Shown here: positions 1 through 5,917 of the stretch, piece after piece
How the letters are laid out: every line of letters starts with the position of its first letter
Numbering within the stretch: the first letter of the stretch is position 1
Source: CADCWN01 sp039810045
Lineage (GTDB): Bacteria > Chloroflexota > Chloroflexia > Thermomicrobiales > CADCWN01
DNA: 18,106 nucleotides
Assembly: GCA_039810045.1 (NCBI GenBank)
Contig: JBDHWF010000084.1
Location: forward strand, 1 to 18,106
Direction of reading: 5' to 3'
Position numbers and translations under genes: made by a program
Notes under the pieces: model-generated
Told to the model about the DNA's origin: nothing
Database searches by the model: none
Seen by the model: the letters and a program-made list of their open reading frames with translations, nothing else

Positions 1-167
1 ACTTGTTCGGCAATGATCGTTTGTCGGCGCGAGGCGGCATCATGCTCCTGCGAGCGATGTTCTTGCAGCATCCGGGCACTGAATGCCGGATCGTGCCAGG
101 GGATATTGTCGCCCTCCAGCCAGGGGATGGGGGGTGATTGCCGTGCCAATAGGCGCTGTAGTTGCAC
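1..167 (-). CDS. Class I SAM-dependent methyltransferase, N-terminal part (cut by window edge)
   Basis: Reading the minus strand from a GTG at 167 gives an open frame of 55 codons that runs off the window start. An AAGGAAG ribosome binding site lies 4 nt upstream of the GTG. The fragment contains LEGDNIPWHDPAFSARML and then QEHDAASRRQTIIAEQ. I recognise this arrangement (IPWxxPxFSxRML, EHDxASRR) as the N-terminal lead of a bacterial class I methyltransferase family; the methyl acceptor is unknown. The SAM-binding Rossmann motif would lie beyond the window, so the family call rests on the N-terminal signature alone. It is divergent from the FAD oxidoreductase at 320 and shares about 150 bp of upstream DNA with it. 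A TATACT box on the minus strand at 219-224 could serve as its -10, but no good -35 is visible. Confidence 0.6.
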   Translation of the reverse strand, partial: MQLQRLLARQSPPIPWLEGDNIPWHDPAFSARMLQEHRSQEHDAASRRQTIIAEQ

Positions 168-245
168 ATTGCTTCCTTTTCCGCACTCGATCCTGCGATG
201 ATGACTGCAACTGCTGCCAGTATACTCACTTACATGGTCACACAC

Positions 246-272
246 TGTCACAGATCGTGCGGCTATCTCGTC
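246..272 (+). promoter_or_regulatory. Candidate ECF41 sigma-factor promoter (TGTCACA-N16-CGTC)
   Basis: TGTCACA occupies 246-252 and CGTC occupies 269-272, with exactly 16 bp between them. This matches the target-promoter consensus described for ECF41 sigma factors, as I recall it. It lies 48 nt upstream of the FAD oxidoreductase start, and the ECF41 gene itself is the second gene of that unit. The natural reading is autoregulation of the two-gene operon. The sequence match is seen directly; activity is inferred. Confidence 0.7.
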
Positions 273-319
273 CTCTTTCTCGTAGGGCAATGTGGCCCGG
301 ATACCAGAGGAGGAAGCTC

Positions 320-1642
320 ATGCTAACTGTAGAGCAGATGCACGCTGTTGATGTCGCAGTCGTTGGTGGTGGATTGGCTGGCCTGACGGCGGCAACGATC
401 CTGGCGCGGGCGGGCCGCACCGTTACGCTCTATGAAAAGGCTGCTGCGCTTGGTGGGCGGGCGCGCACAACTGAGCAGCAGGGTTATGCGCTGAATATGG
501 GGCCACACGCCCTCTATCGCGGTGGCGTGGCTGCCCCGATCCTGCGCGCACTTGGGGTGCAATGGCAGGGATTTACGCCCCCGCAAGATGGTTTTGGCTT
601 CGCTGCTGGTCGTTTGCAAACGTTGCCCGCAGGGCCACGCACGTTGCTGACGAGTAGGTTGCTTACTGCTGGAGCCAAGCGTGAGTTCGTTACGCTTTTG
701 CCGCGGATCTTCCGCGCCGATTTGCAGCAGCTACAACGTGTTTCACTGCAAGACTGGTTGGCGCAGACGGTGCGCCATCATGATCTCCAACAATTACTGC
801 TGATGTTGGTTCGGGTATCAACCTACTCCGCCGATAGTGCGCGCCTGAGTGCCGGGGCCGCGCTTTCACAGGTGCGGTTGGCGCTGCTGCAAAATGTTGA
901 CTATATCGAAGGTGGTTGGCAGGTGCTGGTGGATCAGTTAGCGGCGGCGGCCAGGCAGGCTGGGGTACAGATCCAGACCGATCAGCGGATTGTCGGGGTT
1001 GTCCAGCATCCTGACGGGTCAGTGTGCGGCGTCCGCGTTGCTGATGGTGCCGTACAAGCGGTCTCGGCAGTGGTGCTTGCCACCGATCCCAAGACCGCAG
1101 CAGTGTTGACAAGCAACACAGCGGCCCACACCATTGCAACCTGGGCGAACGAGGCGATCCCGGTGCTGATGACGTGCCTCACGGTGGGGCTGGAGCGATT
1201 GCCTGTCCCAACGGCACGGTTGGCCTTTGGGATTGATCAACCGCTCTATCTCTCGGTTCATGCTCCCGCCCCGCGCTCTGCCCCAGATCAGCCAGCGGTG
1301 ATTCATCTTGGGAAATACCTCACTGCGCCACCAACGAACCCTGAAGAAATCCGCCAGGAACTTGCAGGATTGCTCGATCTGATACAACCAGGTTGGCGGC
1401 AATTAGCGGTTGTGCAGCAGTTTCTGCCGCAGATGACCGTTTCCCCCGCCCTGGTGACCGCCGCAACGGGTGGCTATGTTGGTCGCCCTGGGCCAGCCGT
1501 GCCAGATCTTCCTGGTCTCTATGTTGCGGGAGACTGGGTGGGACCAACGGGGATGTTGGCTGATGCTGCCGTATCGAGTGCGAAACTTGCAGCAGAGCAG
1601 ATTCTGACCGCTATTCCTCAGCAATTGCTGGTTTCGGCCTGA
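320..1642 (+). CDS. FAD-dependent oxidoreductase (protoporphyrinogen oxidase / phytoene desaturase-like amine oxidase fold)
   Basis: This is a 440-residue flavoprotein. The ATG at 320 is chosen because a strong AGGAGG lies just upstream (308-313) and the dinucleotide-binding motif then begins near residue 10. Visible motifs are GGGLAG (16-21), the ribose-binding acidic residue E39 at the end of strand 2, GGRAR (45-49), and the C-terminal FAD motif LYVAGDWVGPTGMLADAA (from about 400). The last places a Gly-Asp pair against the FAD pyrophosphate. This layout is typical of the GMC-unrelated amine oxidase, protoporphyrinogen oxidase and carotenoid desaturase superfamily; the substrate cannot be read from the sequence. 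An ECF41-type promoter lies upstream, and the ECF41 sigma gene follows 25 bp downstream. Oxidoreductases are one of the partner classes known for ECF41 factors, so this is probably the cognate target gene. The reading frame stays open back to 83, but that extension has no support. Confidence 0.85.
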   Translation: MLTVEQMHAVDVAVVGGGLAGLTAATILARAGRTVTLYEKAAALGGRARTTEQQGYALNMGPHALYRGGVAAPILRALGVQWQGFTPPQDGFGFAAGRLQTLPAGPRTLLTSRLLTAGAKREFVTLLPRIFRADLQQLQRVSLQDWLAQTVRHHDLQQLLLMLVRVSTYSADSARLSAGAALSQVRLALLQNVDYIEGGWQVLVDQLAAAARQAGVQIQTDQRIVGVVQHPDGSVCGVRVADGAVQAVSAVVLATDPKTAAVLTSNTAAHTIATWANEAIPVLMTCLTVGLERLPVPTARLAFGIDQPLYLSVHAPAPRSAPDQPAVIHLGKYLTAPPTNPEEIRQELAGLLDLIQPGWRQLAVVQQFLPQMTVSPALVTAATGGYVGRPGPAVPDLPGLYVAGDWVGPTGMLADAAVSSAKLAAEQILTAIPQQLLVSA

Positions 1643-1667
1643 ATAGAGGGTGGTAAGGAAGATAGCT

Positions 1668-2552
1668 ATGGTAACGCGCGATAGCCAGTTTGTTGAATAT
1701 CAGCCGCTGCTCTTTGCGATTGCCTATCGCATGGTCGGTACGGTTGCTGATGCGGAGGATCTGGTGCAGGAAACATATTTGCGCTGGCAACGGGCGCAGG
1801 AGCACCAGGATGAGCCGATCACGAGCCCGAAAAGCTGGCTCACCACAACGTTGACCAACCTTTGTATCGACCACTTGCGCTCAGCCCGGGTGCGGCGTGA
1901 GGAATATATCGGCCCCTGGCTACCAGAACCACTGATCACCGCGCAGATGGTCGATCCGGCGGAGCAGGCGATGCTCGCTGATAGTCTGTCGCTGGCTTTT
2001 CTCACCGTGCTTGAGCGGTTGAATCCGATTGAACGGGCGGTCTTTCTCCTCCACGATGTTTTTGGCTACGAGTTCACCGAAATCGCGCCAATTGTTGCCA
2101 AGAGCGCGAGCAACTGCCGACAACTTGCCCGCCGTGCCCGTGAGCATGTACTCGCCAAACGCCCGCGCTTTGCCCCGGCGCCTCGGGTGCGCGAACGACT
2201 AACTGACGAGTTCTTACGGGCCTGTACTGCTGGCGATCTGCCTAGCCTGATCGCGACCCTCAGCGATGATATTGCGATCTGGTCTGATGGTGGTGGGAAG
2301 GCATTGGCGGCGCGCAAGTCCGTACAAGGTGTCGAGAAAGCCGCCGCATTTATGCTCTATCTGGCACAGGCTGGCGTTGTGGAACAACTTGTGTATCAGC
2401 AAATGGAGATCAATGGGCAACCAGGCGTGATCGCCTTCAAGGATGGACACCCCTACAGTGTGCTGGCACTTGATATTGTGGACGACCGTATTCACGAAAT
2501 TGCGATTATCGTGAATCCCGATAAATTGCAACATCTGGTGTTGTCGTCCTAA
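1668..2552 (+). CDS. ECF41-type RNA polymerase sigma factor with C-terminal SnoaL-like domain (SigJ-like)
   Basis: This 294-residue sigma factor has an ATG at 1668 with AAGGAA 7 nt upstream. A GTG at 1650 in the same frame has no better signal. Sigma region 2 spans about residues 9-75 (YQPLLFAIAYRMVGTVADAE, then DLVQETYLRW). Region 4 spans about 110-165 (LNPIERAVFLLHDVFGYEF and a helix-turn-helix). The rest, about 180-290, is a SnoaL/NTF2-like extension. Three signature motifs of group ECF41 are all present: WLPEP in the linker (84-88), DGGGK (207-211) and NPDKL near the C-terminus (283-287). In that family the extension is known to replace a separate anti-sigma factor and modulate activity. 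The gene lies 25 bp behind the FAD oxidoreductase and probably shares its promoter at 246-272. What the fused domain senses is unknown. Confidence 0.9.
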   Translation: MVTRDSQFVEYQPLLFAIAYRMVGTVADAEDLVQETYLRWQRAQEHQDEPITSPKSWLTTTLTNLCIDHLRSARVRREEYIGPWLPEPLITAQMVDPAEQAMLADSLSLAFLTVLERLNPIERAVFLLHDVFGYEFTEIAPIVAKSASNCRQLARRAREHVLAKRPRFAPAPRVRERLTDEFLRACTAGDLPSLIATLSDDIAIWSDGGGKALAARKSVQGVEKAAAFMLYLAQAGVVEQLVYQQMEINGQPGVIAFKDGHPYSVLALDIVDDRIHEIAIIVNPDKLQHLVLSS

Positions 2553-2602
2553 GCGGCGCGTATGTGAGCGAAGGTACGGCTAGGGCCGTATCTTCGCGCC
2601 GC
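2553..2602. terminator. Palindromic hairpin between convergent sigma genes, possible bidirectional terminator
   Basis: A 12-bp stem pairs 2569-2580 with 2585-2596 around a TAGG loop, with one G-T pair. An outer GCGGCG (2553-2558) also pairs with CGCCGC (2597-2602). It lies where the ECF41 gene (stop at 2552) and the RskA-like gene (stop at 2580-2582) converge, and its right half is inside the latter's last codons. No U-tract follows on either strand, so intrinsic termination is only a possibility. Confidence 0.45.
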
Positions 2603-3410
2603 AGACAGACGGCCCGGTTGGGGCGGCGCTCCCTGCGGCTGGTTCAATGGTCACGCCAACGGTGGTGTATTGGGCAAAGTTAGCTGGAGTTCTCACGACA
2701 ACCTGGGCACTGTTATTGACATCGGCGGTGAAGGTGCCTGCACTTTCCCGTTGCCCGTCTGCGCGTTGCAACCAGATCTGGAACCGTTGATCAGCGTTGA
2801 TTTTCGGTAGCCAGTAGGCCAGGATCAGGCCAACGTTGCTGTTAGGATCGGCATAGATATATCCGGCGACCGTTTGCCCATACCCATCACCATTGGTTGG
2901 CGCACTCATCGAAAATGCAGCAGTTGGTTTATTGAGGATTGTGTCAGCCAGGGCGATCTCGTCGGCTTTGGCGGCAAGTTGTTGCTGCTGTTGGTTCAGC
3001 CGGGCCTGATTGATGATTCCCCAGGTGAGCAAACCGATGATCAGGGCGGCGGCCAGGGCTACCAGCGGCATAACGCTACGAGGAATCCTGGTTATCGGTA
3101 GCGTGCGCGGTGCTAATTGGGCAGCAGGTTGTTCAGCCGGGGTTGGTAGATCCCCTTGGGCAGGAACGCTGGCGTGTTGGGCCTCTTGGTCGATTCGCGC
3201 TAGCAGTGCCGCTTTCACCCCAGGGGTGGGCTGGGCAGGAGGCGCGGTAAGCGCCAAGAGGCCCAGCGTGGCTTCTAGCTCAGTCAGCGCTGCCTGACAA
3301 ACTGGACACTCGGCAAGATGGGCGGCAACTGTCGCCTGTTCTTCCTCCAGGGCCCCTAAGGCATAGGCGGGAAGTAATGCTTGTATTGTGCGATGTTCGT
3401 TATCGTTCAT
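2580..3410 (-). CDS. RskA-type anti-sigma factor (zinc-finger, single membrane span)
   Basis: This 276-residue protein starts at an ATG with AAGG upstream. Residues 31-38 form the HxxxCxxC pattern of ZAS anti-sigma domains (H31, C35, C38), which hold the sigma factor in the cytoplasm. A Pro/Ala-rich linker leads to one hydrophobic span (about 113-134) and a Gln-rich, probably coiled stretch (135-150). The exported C-terminal region includes AYWLPKINADQRFQIWLQ and ends in GVTIEPAAGSAAPTGP, which is the anti-sigma-K (RskA) domain pattern. The gene follows its SigK-like sigma gene by 59 bp on the same strand, the usual order. In related systems, stepwise proteolysis of the anti-sigma factor releases the sigma factor; the signal here is unknown. 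Confidence 0.88.
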   Translation of the reverse strand: MNDNEHRTIQALLPAYALGALEEEQATVAAHLAECPVCQAALTELEATLGLLALTAPPAQPTPGVKAALLARIDQEAQHASVPAQGDLPTPAEQPAAQLAPRTLPITRIPRSVMPLVALAAALIIGLLTWGIINQARLNQQQQQLAAKADEIALADTILNKPTAAFSMSAPTNGDGYGQTVAGYIYADPNSNVGLILAYWLPKINADQRFQIWLQRADGQRESAGTFTADVNNSAQVVVRTPANFAQYTTVGVTIEPAAGSAAPTGPSVCGAKIRP

Positions 3411-3469
3411 CTCCGACCTTCGCTGCTCCGCTGGCGATTGACCTTATCATTATCGTTGCCGCATTCACG

Positions 3470-4054
3470 CTAGAGATCTAACCCTTGCTCAGCAACTAAT
3501 GTTTTGAGTTTTTGCATTCCCAGGCGTAAGCGCGTTTTCACTGTTCCCAACGGTTCATCAAGTTGCGTGGCTATTTGTGACTGTGAATAGCCATCAAAAT
3601 AGGCTAACTCGATGATCACCCGCTGGGCTTCAGGTAATTGGCGAAGTACTGCTACCATCTGGCGCCGTAGCTGATGCTCCCAGGCTTGCTCTTCAGGGCT
3701 TTTTTCAGTGGTGGGTAAATTCAGCAGCAGGGTCTCTTGTTGCTGCTGATCGCGCTGCTCCGCCGCCTGTGGCCGACGTTGCTGCCGTCGGATTTCATCG
3801 ATAGCCAGGTTGTGGGCAATCCCCATGATCCAGGTAAGCACCTTTCCTCGTCCTACCTGATAGGTATTGGCCCGCTGCCAGACGCGAACAAATACCTCCT
3901 GTAGCAGATCTTCCGCGATGGCGTGGTTGGCAATAATCCGTAAGATGAGCGCGAAAACAGCACCCGCATATTGATCATAAAGGAGGCTGAGTGCCGCTCG
4001 ATCTCCATTGGCGAGGCGTACAATCAGGGCCTCGTCATCGCCTGCTTGCGCCAC
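3470..4054 (-). CDS. ECF sigma-70 factor, SigK-like
   Basis: This 194-residue protein has sigma region 2 at about 25-92 (including AEDLLQEVFVRVWQRANTYQ and the -10 recognition helix LTWIMGIAHNLAIDEIRR). Region 4 lies at about 130-186 with the helix-turn-helix GYSQSQIATQLDEPLGTVKT. Region 3 is absent, as expected for ECF factors. A Gln-rich linker (about 97-110) separates the domains. The start is a GTG at 4054 with GGAGCGG about 10 nt upstream; no in-frame ATG lies further upstream within the local open region. The next gene on the strand is an RskA-type anti-sigma factor, which identifies the pair as a SigK/RskA-like circuit. It is divergent from the drug exporter at 4299, and that exporter could be part of its regulon, but no ECF-type promoter was convincing there. 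Confidence 0.9.
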   Translation of the reverse strand: MAQAGDDEALIVRLANGDRAALSLLYDQYAGAVFALILRIIANHAIAEDLLQEVFVRVWQRANTYQVGRGKVLTWIMGIAHNLAIDEIRRQQRRPQAAEQRDQQQQETLLLNLPTTEKSPEEQAWEHQLRRQMVAVLRQLPEAQRVIIELAYFDGYSQSQIATQLDEPLGTVKTRLRLGMQKLKTLVAEQGLDL

Positions 4055-4151
4055 CGTGGTTCCGCTCCACCAGGGCTGGGCCTTAGCGTGTCTGGCAAGA
4101 AGCCTGTCTACGCTAAAGCGCCCCTAACGAAATGTACGCCTGTTTCGGTAT

Positions 4152-4167
4152 CCTGGATTTGTCCAGG
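4152..4167. promoter_or_regulatory. Perfect 6-bp inverted repeat in divergent intergenic region (possible operator)
   Basis: CCTGGA and TCCAGG are separated by TTTG. The site lies between the SigK-like gene (start 4054, minus) and the exporter gene (start 4299, plus), just downstream of a candidate minus-strand extended -10. It could be a repressor site or a small 5'-UTR hairpin of the sigma transcript. Confidence 0.3.
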
Positions 4168-4176
4168 TTGGCGGGA

Positions 4177-4185
4177 ATGGTAGCA
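4177..4185 (-). promoter_or_regulatory. Candidate extended -10 (TGCTACCAT) for the SigK-like gene
   Basis: The minus strand reads TGCTACCAT, which fits the extended -10 form TGnTAnnnT, about 125 nt upstream of the sigma gene start. No convincing -35 precedes it. The same nonamer occurs upstream of the PBP gene at 5861-5869. Confidence 0.3.
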
Positions 4186-4218
4186 GATGTTTCTGCACCT
4201 TGCTGTATTCAGCACTGT

Positions 4219-4247
4219 TTCTCAAGCTTCAGTTCTCGTGCTACGAT
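4219..4247 (+). promoter_or_regulatory. Candidate housekeeping promoter for the MFS exporter
   Basis: TTCTCA (4219-4224) and TACGAT (4242-4247) are 17 bp apart. A TG at 4239-4240 makes the -10 extended. Transcription would start about 45 nt upstream of the ATG at 4299. Confidence 0.4.
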
Positions 4248-4298
4248 ACCGCACAGGACTGCGCCACTCACGGAGCAGTGACGAAAAAGGACAAAGTA

Positions 4299-5798
4299 AT
4301 GCTCCCAGCGCGCTGGCAAGCATCAATTCGCGGTGAGAATCATAAGTGGTGGGCGTTGGTGACCGTGGCGATTGGGACCTTTGCCTCTACCCTTGATTCA
4401 GGAATCGTGAATATTTCTCTGCCCTCATTGCTCAGCTATTTTCGCAGCGATCTGGCAACGATTCAGTGGGTGGTGTTGGCCTATCTGTTGACGATTACCG
4501 CGCTGCTGTTGCCATTTGGGCGGGCGGCTGATATTTGGGGCCGCAAGAAAATCTATACCCTGGGGTTTGCGATCTTCACGATTGGCTCACTAATCTCCAG
4601 TATGGCTCCATCTCCAGCCTATCTGATTGGTTCGCGGGTGATGCAGGCTGTTGGCTCGGCAATGATCCAGGCCAATGGGCTGGCGATTACGAATGCGGTA
4701 TTCCCCAGCCACGAACGGGGGCGAGCATTAGGGATTAATGGGACAGTGGTTGCTGCCGGGATTACCTTAGGCCCGGCAGTTGGTGGCGCGCTGATTGATG
4801 CGTTTGGCTGGCGCTCGATCTTTTTTATCAGTGTGCCAGTCGGTATTTTTGGCATTATCATGGCGTTCGCCGTGTTGGAAGAACACCGTATTTCCACCCG
4901 TCGCGAGGGGGCATCGAATCGCTTTGATTGGGTAGGTACGATCTTGGTGGCGCTTGGCCTAAGTACCTTGTTGTTAGGATTGAATCGCGGCGAACGAGCG
5001 GGGTGGGGTTCAACGCAGATTGTTGGGCTATTTGCCGTTGCAGTGGTCAGTTTGCTTGCCTTTGTATTGGTGGAGCGGCGGGTGGTCGCACCACTGCTTG
5101 ATCTGCAACTCTTTCGAGTGCGGGCCTTCGCGACTGGAAGCCTGGCTGCGCTCTGCTCTTTCCTGGCGATTGCGGCGAATAGCTTCCTGATGCCGTTTTA
5201 CTTGCAATTGGCCTTGGGGTACAGCCCAGCCCAAGCGGGATTACTGCTCACGCCAACGTCACTGATGTTAGCACTACTCGCTCCGATCAGTGGGTCGCTA
5301 GCGGATCGATTTGGGGCACGGCTGCTTTCATCGGCGGGGCTCATTATCTCTGCCATTGCCCTTTTCCTCCTGAGCCAGCTAACGGCAGCATCACACTATA
5401 CTGATGTTCTCTTGCGGCTTATTCTGCTGGGAGTTGGCATTGGGGTCTTTAATCCGCCTAACTCGGCGGCTGTATTTGGATCGGTTCCCCGTGAACGTTA
5501 TGGAGTCGCTGGCGGGTTTTTGTCGATGATGCGTAATGCTGGTCAGGTGATTGGGGTGGCCATTGCTGGGGCGTTGGTCATTAGTGCGATTGCGCCGGTA
5601 GTTGGATCTGGGGGGTTGGAAGCCCTGCGCCAGAGTGCTGCCAGTGGGGCTTCGGTTGGCCCGCTTCTCGATGCCTTCACTACTGGCCTCCGGCACGCCT
5701 TCACCTTCTCCGCTATCTTGGCTGCTTGCGGCGCGGTTATCTCCCTCTTTCGGGGGGCACCACCGAGGAAAGATGAAGCTGTTTCAGGGAGTCACTAA
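4299..5798 (+). CDS. MFS drug exporter, DHA2 family (EmrB/QacA-like)
   Basis: This is a 499-residue integral membrane protein with roughly 14 hydrophobic segments, the size and topology of proton-driven DHA2 multidrug exporters. Motif D1 reads LDSGIVNISLP (32-42). Motif A, GRAADIWGRKK (74-84), lies in the loop after the second span. The antiporter motif C, GITLGPAVGG (154-163), lies in the fifth span. The ATG at 4299 has AAAGGA with a 7-nt spacer. In-frame TTG (4200) and GTG (4278) codons are worse placed and would add a non-hydrophobic leader. It stands alone, divergent from the SigK-like gene. The substrate cannot be predicted. Confidence 0.88.
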   Translation: MLPARWQASIRGENHKWWALVTVAIGTFASTLDSGIVNISLPSLLSYFRSDLATIQWVVLAYLLTITALLLPFGRAADIWGRKKIYTLGFAIFTIGSLISSMAPSPAYLIGSRVMQAVGSAMIQANGLAITNAVFPSHERGRALGINGTVVAAGITLGPAVGGALIDAFGWRSIFFISVPVGIFGIIMAFAVLEEHRISTRREGASNRFDWVGTILVALGLSTLLLGLNRGERAGWGSTQIVGLFAVAVVSLLAFVLVERRVVAPLLDLQLFRVRAFATGSLAALCSFLAIAANSFLMPFYLQLALGYSPAQAGLLLTPTSLMLALLAPISGSLADRFGARLLSSAGLIISAIALFLLSQLTAASHYTDVLLRLILLGVGIGVFNPPNSAAVFGSVPRERYGVAGGFLSMMRNAGQVIGVAIAGALVISAIAPVVGSGGLEALRQSAASGASVGPLLDAFTTGLRHAFTFSAILAACGAVISLFRGAPPRKDEAVSGSH

Positions 5799-5830
5799 AT
5801 TCACGATATTTCTGGAATGTGGCGATTGGT

Positions 5831-5869
5831 TTGACAACGCTGCCTGATTCCTCGTACACGTGCTACCAT
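5831..5869 (+). promoter_or_regulatory. Candidate promoter region for the PBP gene
   Basis: A perfect TTGACA lies at 5831-5836 with a weak TACACG 18 bp downstream (5855-5860). An alternative extended -10, TGCTACCAT, follows at 5861-5869 without a matching -35. Either would give a leader of about 40-55 nt before the PBP start. Confidence 0.4.
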
Positions 5870-5917
5870 TAATCGCACAAGTTGATTGGCTAAGTAGTCT
5901 GCGACGAAGGAAATAGA

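Noticed and set aside
83..319. N-terminal extension of the FAD oxidoreductase frame
   Set aside because: It contains the likely promoter, has no ribosome site, and the encoded residues look unlike protein; the start at 320 has a strong AGGAGG.
690..1139. 149-codon open frame on the minus strand
   Set aside because: It is antisense to the FAD oxidoreductase, has a composition typical of a shadow frame, and has no start signal.
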